This document shows positions 26,768-35,452 of a DNA stretch of 64,000 bases, one piece after another. The stretch is from NCBI RefSeq assembly GCF_013415365.1, contig NZ_JACBYB010000021.1:124001-188000 (forward strand), given 5' to 3'. The notes below the pieces were generated by a model. That model searched no databases, was not told where the DNA came from, and saw only the letters and a program-made list of their open reading frames with translations. The translations under genes were made by a program, and so were the position numbers. This DNA is from Gemella sp. GL1 (GTDB lineage: Bacteria > Bacillota > Bacilli > Staphylococcales > Gemellaceae). The stretch's first letter is position 1, and each line of letters opens with the position of its first letter.

Positions 26768-29113
26768 ATGTTACATTTGAGCATTTTGCTACCATTATTT
26801 GCAATATTCTTAATACCTATTATAAAAAAGTATGTTAAAAATATTCATTTAGGATCATTTGTATTCTTTATACCTTTAACTATATTTTTATATTTTTTAT
26901 CTAAAATAGATAATGTAAATCAAAGTGAAACTATTATTCAAAATTTTGTTTTCGCTTCAAATGTTGGACTTGATTTCAACTTTAAGCTTGATGGTTTGTC
27001 ACAATTATTTGCTTTGTTAATAAGCGGTATCGGTAGTTTAGTAATTCTTTATTCTATATTCTATATGGAGAAATCTGATCCTAAACTTCATAAATTTTAT
27101 ATATATTTAATGATGTTTATGACAGCTATGTTCGGTCTTGTCTTATCAGATAATCTTCTAAGTATGTACATGTTTTGGGAATTTACTTCCGTATCATCAT
27201 TTTTATTAATTTCATATTGGCACGAAAACGATGCATCTAGGCGTGGAGCTTTGAAATCATTAATTATCACGGTATTCGGTGGTATGCTAATGTTACTTGG
27301 AATTATTATTCTTAGATTAATAAGTGGTTCATTTAATATTAGTGAAATAATTGCTTATTCAGCAAATAATGATATGGGAGAACTTGCATATCTTGCAATG
27401 GCATTAATTATTATTGGTGCTTTTTCTAAGTCTGCACAATTTCCATTCCATATTTGGTTACCTGATGCAATGGCCGCACCGACACCTATTTCATCTTACT
27501 TGCATTCTGCTACAATGGTTAAAGCTGGAATCTATTTACTTCTTAGAGTTGGTGTTATATTCGCATTTACGCCTAGTTTCTCACATACATTAATAGTATT
27601 CGGTGCTATTACTATGCTACTCGGATCTGTTAATGCTATATTCTTAAAGGATTTAAAAGCTATACTTGCTTACTCTACAATTAGTCAGCTTGGTATGATG
27701 ACATTAATGATTGGTATTGGAAACTTAGGTCTATACAACAAAGTAGATATTATTTACACATTTGCTTTTTATGCCGTGTGTTTCCACATTATTAATCATG
27801 CTGCTTTTAAAGCAAGTTTATTTATGGTTACAGGTATCATCGATCATACAATGCACTCTCGTGATATTTCATTAATTAGAGGTTTACGTTTATTCTTACC
27901 AGTTTCATTTGTTATCTCGATACTTGCTGGTATGTCTATGGCTGGAGTTCCACCATTTTCAGGATTTTATTCTAAAGAATACTTCTTATACGCTGTATTT
28001 ACTTTAATCAATGTAAATCCAATCTATTGGATTGTAGTTATTATGACTGTTATTGCAGCCTTAGGTACATTTGTTTACTCTATGATTCTTGCATTCAAAC
28101 CATTCTTAGGTTCATATAGCGATGCTCCATTAGGTAAACATAAAATGCATATTGTTAGTAAGGGAATTTTAATTCCACCAGCTATCCTAGCTGTATTTAC
28201 TATTGCTAATAATTTCTTTAAAGATACTATTGTAATTCCTGCTCAAAAGGCAGTTATGCAATCAGATAACTTCAAATCTAGTGTAAGTCACGATTCAATA
28301 TTAAGTCCCGAGTTAATAACAACAGTTATTGTTATTATTTTAGGAAGTATTGTATATATTAAATTGGCAAGTAAAAATACTGTTTATCAATTTAGTCCTG
28401 TTATAGTAAATATACAAAAACTTTATGATAAAATGGGAGATTTTATTTACAAATCTTCAAGATTTTTACATAATGCTTTTATTACTAACAAGATAAGAAG
28501 AAATATGTCTTATATCTTTATCAGTCTTTCGGCAACAATTATTATTGGTTATTTTGCCTTAGGTAAACCTTTATTAGTAACTTCTTTCTCAAAAATTAGT
28601 TACTTTAATCTTGCTATTGCAGTTGGTATTGCTATTTGTTGTCTTGCCTTATCAGTTATGACAAATAGATTAGTTTTAATTATGACTTCTTCTGGTATTG
28701 GTTTTATGATGACCGCTATTTATGTGTCATTCAGAGCACCTGACCTTGCCATGACTCAATTTGTAATTGAATCGATTTCTACTATTATTTTCCTAATAGC
28801 GTTTATTTTACTAACAGATAAAACAAAACACATTGAAGCACCTAAGTTCAAACTTACAAATGCCATTATTGCTGCTTTGAGTGGGATAAGTTTCACTTTA
28901 GTAGGGCTGGTTACTTGGGCTTACAAAAATCCATCAGCTATCAGTGATTTCTTCAAAGAAAATGTTATTCCATCTGGTGGTGGAAACATAGTTAACGTAA
29001 TTATTGTTGATTTCCGTGGTTTCGATACGCTTTTTGAAGTTGTAGTTATGACCATGGTTGCCTTAATCATTTATGCAATGTTTAAATTAATTAAGAAAGG
29101 AGCTAACAAATAA
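26768..29113 (+). CDS. mrpA: Na+/H+ antiporter subunit MrpA
   Basis: A 781-residue membrane subunit, related to complex I NuoL, of the seven-subunit Mrp antiporter. Signature stretches are MFWEFTSVSSFLLISYW, GAFSKSAQFPFHIWLPDAMA (containing the key Lys) and HSATMVKAGIYLLLR. The C-terminal region from about residue 600 has the extra helices specific to MrpA (FRAPDLAMTQFVIESIS). I chose ATG 26768 because AGAGAGG lies eight bases upstream; the longer TTG-initiated frame from 26699 starts inside the probable promoter (TTGTTG 26699-26704). It heads mrpABCDEFG and overlaps mrpB. Confidence 0.95.
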   Translation: MLHLSILLPLFAIFLIPIIKKYVKNIHLGSFVFFIPLTIFLYFLSKIDNVNQSETIIQNFVFASNVGLDFNFKLDGLSQLFALLISGIGSLVILYSIFYMEKSDPKLHKFYIYLMMFMTAMFGLVLSDNLLSMYMFWEFTSVSSFLLISYWHENDASRRGALKSLIITVFGGMLMLLGIIILRLISGSFNISEIIAYSANNDMGELAYLAMALIIIGAFSKSAQFPFHIWLPDAMAAPTPISSYLHSATMVKAGIYLLLRVGVIFAFTPSFSHTLIVFGAITMLLGSVNAIFLKDLKAILAYSTISQLGMMTLMIGIGNLGLYNKVDIIYTFAFYAVCFHIINHAAFKASLFMVTGIIDHTMHSRDISLIRGLRLFLPVSFVISILAGMSMAGVPPFSGFYSKEYFLYAVFTLINVNPIYWIVVIMTVIAALGTFVYSMILAFKPFLGSYSDAPLGKHKMHIVSKGILIPPAILAVFTIANNFFKDTIVIPAQKAVMQSDNFKSSVSHDSILSPELITTVIVIILGSIVYIKLASKNTVYQFSPVIVNIQKLYDKMGDFIYKSSRFLHNAFITNKIRRNMSYIFISLSATIIIGYFALGKPLLVTSFSKISYFNLAIAVGIAICCLALSVMTNRLVLIMTSSGIGFMMTAIYVSFRAPDLAMTQFVIESISTIIFLIAFILLTDKTKHIEAPKFKLTNAIIAALSGISFTLVGLVTWAYKNPSAISDFFKENVIPSGGGNIVNVIIVDFRGFDTLFEVVVMTMVALIIYAMFKLIKKGANK

Positions 29114-29538
29114 TGAAAACTAATGATTTAATTTTGAAAACACTAGCTGGAATTATAGCTGCCTTTGCTTTTATATTGTCTATTTACTTATATTTTAAAG
29201 GACACTTTTACCCTGGTGGTGGTTTCGTAGGTGGGCTTTTGTGTACTATGGCTATAGGACTTGCTATGTTTACCTATGGAATTGATAAAGTAAATAAAAT
29301 ATTACCATTAAACTATATTCAGATAACTGGGATAGGAGTCATTTTGGCTATAGCTACTGCTGTTTCTGGTATGCTAGTTGGTAAAAACTTCTTTAAACAC
29401 CACTTTGCTCACGCTCATATTCCTTTAATTGGTGAAGCGGAACTACATACAGCTGCAATTTTTGACCTTGGTGTTTATCTTGTAGTTGTAGGTGTTTTAA
29501 TGACAGTTATTTTAGCATTTGGAAAGGATGGTAAATAA
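29113..29538 (+). CDS. mrpB: Na+/H+ antiporter subunit MrpB
   Basis: A 141-residue membrane protein with four hydrophobic segments. GHFYPGGGFVGGLL is the conserved MrpB motif, and the His-rich KHHFAHAHIPLIGEAELHT follows. Its ATG overlaps the mrpA stop (TAATG). Confidence 0.93.
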   Translation: MKTNDLILKTLAGIIAAFAFILSIYLYFKGHFYPGGGFVGGLLCTMAIGLAMFTYGIDKVNKILPLNYIQITGIGVILAIATAVSGMLVGKNFFKHHFAHAHIPLIGEAELHTAAIFDLGVYLVVVGVLMTVILAFGKDGK

Positions 29539-29540
29539 AT

Positions 29541-29903
29541 ATGGAACTTATTATGATTATTCTTTGTGGTATTCTTGTAGGTTTTGGAGTTTATATGATG
29601 CTTTCTAAATCAACAATGAGAATTATTATTGGTGTTGGTCTTTTTGGACATGCAGCTAATATGGTTATTCTTATCGCAGGTGGACTATTTGATGGAGATA
29701 TTCCTATTATTTCAGAGCTTGGTAATAATTATATAGATCCTCTACCTGCAGCTTTAATTCTGACTGCTATCGTTATCGGTTTTGCAGTTACTTGTTTACT
29801 AATTTCTATATATATCGCTAATTATAAACTTAAAACAAGTGATAATATCAATGAATTAGAAGACCTAGATTTTTATAAGGAGGTAAGTAAAGATGACAAG
29901 TAA
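29541..29903 (+). CDS. mrpC: Na+/H+ antiporter subunit MrpC
   Basis: A 120-residue NuoK-like membrane protein with three segments; GHAANMVILIAGG and DPLPAALILTAIVIGFAV are typical, the latter with the conserved Pro-Ala pattern. It starts two bases after mrpB and overlaps mrpD by 11 bp. Confidence 0.93.
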   Translation: MELIMIILCGILVGFGVYMMLSKSTMRIIIGVGLFGHAANMVILIAGGLFDGDIPIISELGNNYIDPLPAALILTAIVIGFAVTCLLISIYIANYKLKTSDNINELEDLDFYKEVSKDDK

Positions 29904-31371
29904 TTTACCTGTTCTTCCTATATTTATACCCCTACTTTTTGCAGCAATAACTATATTTTTCAAAAATAAAGTAAAAACTCAAAGATCTCTAACTTTAGTA
30001 GCTAGTCTTTTGTTACTTTTATCATCACTTTATAATTTGCTACAAGTTAATGCTCATAAATTATTATACCTAGAAATGGGGAATTGGCCTGCACCATTCG
30101 GAATAACTTTAGTTCTCGATGGTTTGGCAGCAATACTAGTTTTCACATCTTCTATTGTGTTTTTAGTAACCCTGCTATATTCATTTAAAACGATTGACAA
30201 AAATAGTGAACAATCATTTTTCTATAGTGGTTTATTGCTAATCATTGCCGGAATTAATGGTGCTTTCACAACTGGAGATATTTTCAACCTTTTCGTATTC
30301 TACGAAATATTACTTATGGCATCTTACCTACTACTTTTAGTAGGTATCAGTAAGGAACAATTAAAATCATCTATCTCATATGTATTAATGAATGTATTTG
30401 CTGGTTCTTTATTCGTTATAAGCGTTGGTTACCTGTATACAATCACTGGTAGTCTTAATATGGCTCACATTTCAGATATTATCCAAACACTTGCTGATAA
30501 AAGAGCTTTATTCTTAGTAGGACTAGTAATGATTTTTGTATTCGCAATGAAAGGTGCACTTTTCCCATTATTTACTTGGATGAATAGAGCTTATGCTGCT
30601 CCACCTATTGCTGTATCAATAGTATTTGCGGCTTTACTAACTAAAGTTGGTTTATATTCAATGGTAAGAACATTCTCACTATTCTACTCTGAATCAAACT
30701 TTATTAAATACTATTTATTAATATTAGGATTAATTTCTATTATTGCTGGTTCTATTGGGGCTATCTATCAAAAGAATTTAAAACAAATTGCTATTTACAA
30801 TATAGTAATTTCATTGGGTGTTATGGTTACTGCTCTAGCAGTATTAAATAAATCATCTGTTAAAGGACTAATTCTTTACACTGTCAACGATATTTTATTA
30901 AAAGCCGCTTTATTTATTCTTATTGGTTTAATAATATATGTATCGGGGATTAGAAATATCAAGAAAGCTGGATTGATTAATAAATATCCACTTCTTGCTT
31001 GGACCTTCTTCCTTCTTACCCTATCACTTGCTGGAGTTCCTCCTCTACCAGGTTTCTATGGTAAGGCATTGATTATAAAAGGTTTAGCAGAGGCAAATCA
31101 TTTTATTGCTGCCCTTATAGTAACCCTATCAGGTCTAGTCGTATTCTATTCGCTTATTAAAATTTTCTTAAATGTATTCTATGATAATATTAATAAACAA
31201 TTGAATTTAAGACCACTACCTAAGTCACTAGTATTTAATGCTATTACTCTATTAGTAGTTGCAATTGTTGTAGGGCTATCTAGTAACTACCTTGATTTCT
31301 TCTTAGAAAGCAGTGTATCTACTATTTTAGAACCTAAAAATTATATAGACATAGTCTTGAAGAAAGGATAA
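29893..31371 (+). CDS. mrpD: Na+/H+ antiporter subunit MrpD
   Basis: A 492-residue NuoM/N-like membrane subunit with about fourteen segments. FYEILLMASYLLLL carries the conserved Glu, FAMKGALFPLFTWMNRAYAAPP the conserved Lys, and GVPPLPGFYGK is near the end. It forms the proton pathway together with MrpA. GGAGG lies just before ATG 29893, inside the end of mrpC. Confidence 0.95.
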   Translation: MTSNLPVLPIFIPLLFAAITIFFKNKVKTQRSLTLVASLLLLLSSLYNLLQVNAHKLLYLEMGNWPAPFGITLVLDGLAAILVFTSSIVFLVTLLYSFKTIDKNSEQSFFYSGLLLIIAGINGAFTTGDIFNLFVFYEILLMASYLLLLVGISKEQLKSSISYVLMNVFAGSLFVISVGYLYTITGSLNMAHISDIIQTLADKRALFLVGLVMIFVFAMKGALFPLFTWMNRAYAAPPIAVSIVFAALLTKVGLYSMVRTFSLFYSESNFIKYYLLILGLISIIAGSIGAIYQKNLKQIAIYNIVISLGVMVTALAVLNKSSVKGLILYTVNDILLKAALFILIGLIIYVSGIRNIKKAGLINKYPLLAWTFFLLTLSLAGVPPLPGFYGKALIIKGLAEANHFIAALIVTLSGLVVFYSLIKIFLNVFYDNINKQLNLRPLPKSLVFNAITLLVVAIVVGLSSNYLDFFLESSVSTILEPKNYIDIVLKKG

Positions 31372-31376
31372 TAAAT

Positions 31377-31856
31377 ATGGCAATTCAATTTTTTATTAAC
31401 ATATTTTTTGGTTTTTTATGGATGTTTCTATCTAGTGAATTTAACCATGAATACTTCGCTGTAGGATTCTTTTGGGGACTAATTATACTAGTAATTTTTA
31501 GAAAGGTACTTCCTGGAAAACACTTATACTTTATTGTCTTATGGAGATGGTTAAAAATTATTTGGCTTTTTCTTATCGAACTTATTAAGGCTGATATTGC
31601 AGTATTTCAACTTATGTTCAAAGCCAAGTTAGATGTAAATCCTGTAATTTTTGAATATCCATTAAGCGTGAAAAAAGATTGGCAAATTGTAATGTTAGCC
31701 AACATGATTACTTTAACACCAGGGACAATATCAGCTAATATTAGTCACGATAATTCAAAAATATTTATCCATAGACTTGATACTGATGATATTCCTGGAG
31801 AAATCGATGCTATTAAAACTAGTTTCGAAAAATGGTTATTGGAGGTTGATAAGTAA
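31377..31856 (+). CDS. mrpE: Na+/H+ antiporter subunit MrpE
   Basis: A 159-residue subunit with two N-terminal hydrophobic segments and a cytoplasmic domain. ANMITLTPGTISANIS is the family signature. MrpE has no complex I counterpart. Its stop overlaps the mrpF ATG (TAATG). Confidence 0.93.
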   Translation: MAIQFFINIFFGFLWMFLSSEFNHEYFAVGFFWGLIILVIFRKVLPGKHLYFIVLWRWLKIIWLFLIELIKADIAVFQLMFKAKLDVNPVIFEYPLSVKKDWQIVMLANMITLTPGTISANISHDNSKIFIHRLDTDDIPGEIDAIKTSFEKWLLEVDK

Positions 31857-32152
31857 TGCTTGATAAAATTTTACATTATACAATAATAGCTGGTATCTGG
31901 ACCAGTTTTATCATGATAGTATTCCTGCTTTATTATATGGTAACTAGAAAATCTATCTATGATAAGATAATAGCCAGTGACTTAATAGCTATGCCACTTA
32001 TCTGTGCAGTTGTATTCATTTCAATGTACTACAAAACACTATCATATACCTCATTAATCTTAATTATTGCTTTGGTTTGTTTTATTGGTACAGTAGTTAC
32101 AACTAGATACTTAAATCGTGGGGAGGTCTTTACTGATGACGATTCTAAATAA
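31856..32152 (+). CDS. mrpF: Na+/H+ antiporter subunit MrpF
   Basis: A 98-residue membrane protein with three segments and the conserved DKIIASDLIAMPL stretch containing an Asp in the membrane. It is coupled to both neighbours by overlap. Confidence 0.92.
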   Translation: MLDKILHYTIIAGIWTSFIMIVFLLYYMVTRKSIYDKIIASDLIAMPLICAVVFISMYYKTLSYTSLILIIALVCFIGTVVTTRYLNRGEVFTDDDSK

Positions 32153-32507
32153 TATAATGACCATAATAGTTATTATTCTTATAATAATCGCTATTCTAGC
32201 TATGATTTCTACCATACTAGGATTTATTAGACTACCAGATGAATTGACTAAGATTCATGCAGCCGGAGTAACTGGTTCTTTTGCAGTAGAATTAGCTTTA
32301 ATTGCTGCTTTCATTTACTTTTACCAAATTATGCACGTATTTGAATTTAAACTTATATTAGCTATTATATTCCTATTTGTTACTACTCCAATTACAGCAC
32401 ATATGCTTGCACAAGCTATAATAATTAACAATAAAGGAACATTCTTCAAAGAAAAAAATCAGGTTGAACCTGTATTAGAAGATATAAAAAAATATAATAA
32501 AAAATAA
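32136..32507 (+). CDS. mrpG: Na+/H+ antiporter subunit MrpG
   Basis: A 123-residue membrane protein with three segments; FIRLPDELTKIHAAGVTGS is the MrpG signature. ATG 32136 has GGGGAGG nine bases upstream and overlaps mrpF by 17 bp. A GTG at 32118 would lengthen the frame by six codons but begins within that ribosome site. It completes the A-G set needed for Na+/H+ antiport, pH homeostasis and salt tolerance. Confidence 0.92.
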   Translation: MTILNNIMTIIVIILIIIAILAMISTILGFIRLPDELTKIHAAGVTGSFAVELALIAAFIYFYQIMHVFEFKLILAIIFLFVTTPITAHMLAQAIIINNKGTFFKEKNQVEPVLEDIKKYNKK

Positions 32508-32535
32508 AAAAGTCGCTGAAATCAGCGACTTTTTT
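32506..32535 (+). terminator. Terminator of the mrp operon
   Basis: A 14-bp perfect stem (AAAAAAGTCGCTGA / TCAGCGACTTTTTT) with a 2-base spacer, immediately after the mrpG stop. Confidence 0.85.
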
Positions 32536-32554
32536 CTGTAAATTTTACAGTAGT

Positions 32555-32583
32555 TTGACTTATTTTGAATAATATAGTATTAT
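32555..32583 (+). promoter_or_regulatory. Promoter of glmM
   Basis: TTGACT (32555-32560), 17 bases, TATTAT (32578-32583). AAGGAG and ATG 32626 follow. Confidence 0.65.
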
Positions 32584-32625
32584 TTAATTATAATAATTTA
32601 AAGAAAAAATTAAGGAGATTTTCCT

Positions 32626-33966
32626 ATGAGAAAATACTTTGGAACTGACGGAATAAGAGGAGTAGCTGGGGAAAGTTTAACAGCTGATTTATGTTACAAA
32701 ACTGGACGTGCTTTAGGTTCACTACTTATTTCAAAAAAAGAAGATCCAAAAATAATAATTGGACGTGATACGAGAATTTCTTGTGACATGATAGAAAGTT
32801 CGTTAGTAGCTGGTCTTACATCAACTGGGGTTAATGTAATGCTTACTGGTGTTATACCTACCCCTGCTATCGCATATTTAACAAGCAACTTAGAAATGGA
32901 TGCAGGTATTATGATTTCTGCTTCTCACAACCCATATCAAGATAATGGTATTAAAATATTTGCATCAGATGGTTTTAAATTAACTGATGAAGAAGAATTA
33001 ACTATTGAAAAGTTCATTGACTCGCAAGATGAAATAAAAAACACTAGTATGGATAAAATTGGACGTGTTTTCTATTCTTATGAATTATCACAAAAATATA
33101 TCCAACATATAAAATCATCTATCTCTTCTAATTTAGAAGGAATGAAAATTGTTCTTGATTGTGCTCATGGAGCTACAACATCAATTGCACCTTTTATTTT
33201 TGGAGATTTAGATGCAGATATTGAAACGATTGGTTGTAACCCTAACGGAACAAACATTAATGATGGCTTTGGTTCTACAAAGCTAGATACCCTTGCAAAT
33301 TTTGTTAAAGAAAATGATGTTGACTTAGGTTTTGCTTTCGATGGTGACGGAGATAGAATGCTAGCAGTTGATAACGAAGGAAATATTGTAGATGGTGACA
33401 AGATTATGTTTATCCTTGCTCAAGATATGAAAGAAAAAGGTAAACTAAAAGATAATATGGTTGTGTCTACAGTTATGTCAAACTTAGGTTTCTATGCAGC
33501 AGTTGCTAAGCATGGGATGACTTCTGTAAAAACTGCAGTTGGGGATAAATATGTAGTTGAAGAAATGAAAAAAAGTGGATATACTTTAGGTGGAGAACAG
33601 TCAGGTCATGTTATTATGTTAGAGCATGCTTCTACTGGAGATGGTATTCTTACAGCTGTTCAACTAGCATCTATCCTAAAAAAAAGAAATGTTAGTCTTA
33701 AAGAATTGGCTGATCAAGTAGAAATCTTCCCACAAAAACTTGTAAACATCAAGGTAACAGACAAACATCTTGCAATGCAAGATGAAGAGGTTCTAGCTGA
33801 GTGCAAAAAAGTTGAAGAAGAACTTGGTCAAGACGGTAGAATTCTATTAAGGGCATCTGGAACAGAGAATTTAGTAAGAGTTATGGTTGAAGCAAAAACT
33901 GATGAACTCACTGATAAATACTGTGAGCAAGTAGCTAAAATTGTTAGAGAAAAATTTTTAATTTAA
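32626..33966 (+). CDS. glmM: Phosphoglucosamine mutase
   Basis: A 446-residue enzyme that converts glucosamine-6-phosphate to glucosamine-1-phosphate for UDP-GlcNAc and peptidoglycan synthesis. The catalytic phospho-Ser is in MISASHNPYQDNGIK, the Mg-binding loop is FDGDGDRM, the sugar loop is GGEQSGHVI, and RASGTENLVRVMVEA binds phosphate. The usual cdaA-ybbR partners are not upstream here; it has its own promoter and terminator. Confidence 0.97.
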   Translation: MRKYFGTDGIRGVAGESLTADLCYKTGRALGSLLISKKEDPKIIIGRDTRISCDMIESSLVAGLTSTGVNVMLTGVIPTPAIAYLTSNLEMDAGIMISASHNPYQDNGIKIFASDGFKLTDEEELTIEKFIDSQDEIKNTSMDKIGRVFYSYELSQKYIQHIKSSISSNLEGMKIVLDCAHGATTSIAPFIFGDLDADIETIGCNPNGTNINDGFGSTKLDTLANFVKENDVDLGFAFDGDGDRMLAVDNEGNIVDGDKIMFILAQDMKEKGKLKDNMVVSTVMSNLGFYAAVAKHGMTSVKTAVGDKYVVEEMKKSGYTLGGEQSGHVIMLEHASTGDGILTAVQLASILKKRNVSLKELADQVEIFPQKLVNIKVTDKHLAMQDEEVLAECKKVEEELGQDGRILLRASGTENLVRVMVEAKTDELTDKYCEQVAKIVREKFLI

Positions 33967-33987
33967 AACGAAGTCATACTTCGTTTT
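33965..33987 (+). terminator. Terminator of glmM
   Basis: AAAACGAAGT and ACTTCGTTTT form a 10-bp stem around CAT, followed by a T run. Confidence 0.8.
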
Positions 33988-33995
33988 TTTTCAAC

Positions 33996-34026
33996 AAAAA
34001 AGGTAACTCTTTCGAGTTACCTTTTT
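33996..34026 (-). terminator. Terminator of the TM-helix channel gene
   Basis: AAAAAGGTAACTC pairs with GAGTTACCTTTTT around a 4-base loop. On the minus strand the T run follows the hairpin, three bases beyond the stop. Confidence 0.8.
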
Positions 34027-34028
34027 AA

Positions 34029-35222
34029 TTATTTTTTAGAAAAAAAGTTGTTTAATTTTTCTAATTGCTTAGCAGCAAAGTCTTTTCCACCTAAACCAAA
34101 TGCTAAAGCAAATGCTACAGCTGCAGCTGATAGAATAATAGTGAAGGCTGAGTTAACAATTGTAGTTGCAATATTTAATTGATTCAAGGCCATAAATACA
34201 GCTAAAATCAGTACTCCATACTTAACAAAGTTTGCTAATAAATTGTTTCCTGTTGCTTTTGACATAAATGTAGAAGCTACATTTCCACCGATAACAGCAA
34301 CAATTAATAAAATAATTGCACTCAATACGTTTGGTAAATATTCAATGATAGCAACACCAATATTGTTCAGTATATTTAATTGTAAGATAGAAATTGCTTG
34401 AACTAAGAAGAAAGTGAATAAAACTCCTCTTAATAATTGAGAAGCAACTTTAGATAAAGTATAGTCACCTTCTGCTTTTCCACTTAGATATTTAGAATAA
34501 TTATCTAGTCCACTTGATTTTAACAAATTTTCTACCAAATCTCCTACTAACTTAACAATGAATCCACCAATTACTAAAACTAATACCGCTACCAAGATGT
34601 TAGGAATAACAGCTGTAATTTGGTTTAATAAAGCTACAACTGGCTCAGAAATTGTCTTAATGTTAAGAGTTTCTAAAGCTAATGCTAAAACTGGTAAGAA
34701 AATTAAAGCATACACAACTGTAGATAAAGCTTCAGCAACTTGAGCTTGTTTAGAAACATTATCTTTTCCAAGACCTTTTTCTAATAATTTACCAACTCTT
34801 TGACTGTTTAATAAACTAGCAACAATATTTTTAACAAATTTACAGAAGAATCCACCAACATAAAGTATGATTCCTGCAATTAATAAGTTTGGAACAAATC
34901 CAAATACATTACTAAACATTGTTGAAATTGGAGCAAATGCAGAACCGACATTTAATCCTGAAAAAATTAATGGTAAGAAGAACAATATAACTAAGAAATA
35001 TACTAGTTGTCCAATTGTGTTAGTCATTGTACTAGCCTTAGTTTCGTCAGTTACAACATTCCATTTTACTAATTTAGAAGCAAAACCTAATTTTTTTAAA
35101 GAAAAAATAGTTGCTTTTCTTAAAGCTTTTGCTAATACAAACGCAACAATTACTAAAGCTAATAACTTTAATAATCCTGGTACTGAATTAACAAAAGGTT
35201 GTATAAGTGCTTGGATATCCAT
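34029..35222 (-). CDS. Small-conductance mechanosensitive channel-like membrane protein (TM-helix repeats)
   Basis: A 397-residue membrane protein built from repeated units. A VPxLL helix pair recurs at about residues 14-30, 110-133 (VPNLLIAGIILYVGGFFCKF), 206-230 (IPNILVAVLVLVIGGFIVKL) and 296-318 (LPNVLSAIILLIVAVIGGN), about 95 residues apart. This is the conserved TM-helix repeat found in MscS-like and CmpX-like proteins. The C-terminus has an MscS TM3-like stretch (FALAFGLGGKDFAAKQL) but lacks the cytoplasmic MscS beta and vestibule domains. Osmotic or membrane-stress gating is inferred from the family. Start: GGGGGAT nine bases before ATG 35222. Confidence 0.75.
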   Translation of the reverse strand: MDIQALIQPFVNSVPGLLKLLALVIVAFVLAKALRKATIFSLKKLGFASKLVKWNVVTDETKASTMTNTIGQLVYFLVILFFLPLIFSGLNVGSAFAPISTMFSNVFGFVPNLLIAGIILYVGGFFCKFVKNIVASLLNSQRVGKLLEKGLGKDNVSKQAQVAEALSTVVYALIFLPVLALALETLNIKTISEPVVALLNQITAVIPNILVAVLVLVIGGFIVKLVGDLVENLLKSSGLDNYSKYLSGKAEGDYTLSKVASQLLRGVLFTFFLVQAISILQLNILNNIGVAIIEYLPNVLSAIILLIVAVIGGNVASTFMSKATGNNLLANFVKYGVLILAVFMALNQLNIATTIVNSAFTIILSAAAVAFALAFGLGGKDFAAKQLEKLNNFFSKK

Positions 35223-35276
35223 GAACTTATCCCCCTTATGAAATTATATTTATTTATCGACTTATCAGTCTACTTA

Positions 35277-35308
35277 ATTATACATTAAATATTTTACTTT
35301 GTAAAATA
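35277..35308 (-). promoter_or_regulatory. Promoter with overlapping palindrome, TM-helix channel gene
   Basis: Minus strand TTTACA (35300-35305), 17 bases, TATAAT (35277-35282). An inverted repeat TATTTTAC-ttt-GTAAAATA (plus strand 35290-35308) covers the -35 and part of the spacer, a position suited to a repressor operator. The regulator is unknown. Confidence 0.5.
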
Positions 35309-35414
35309 AAAAATTAGAAATAATTACCCTTGAGCTATATTGCTAAACATTCCTCCATTATAAATATTCAAATCATAAAGATAATTTCTTCTTTTATTAA
35401 AAATTTCCAAAATA

Positions 35415-35443
35415 AAACAAGCCTAGAAAATCTAGGCTTGTTT
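35415..35443 (-). terminator. Terminator of the class A PBP gene
   Basis: AAACAAGCCTAGA and TCTAGGCTTGTTT form a 13-bp perfect stem, ten bases beyond the stop. Confidence 0.85.
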
Positions 35444-35452
35444 ATTTTCTAA

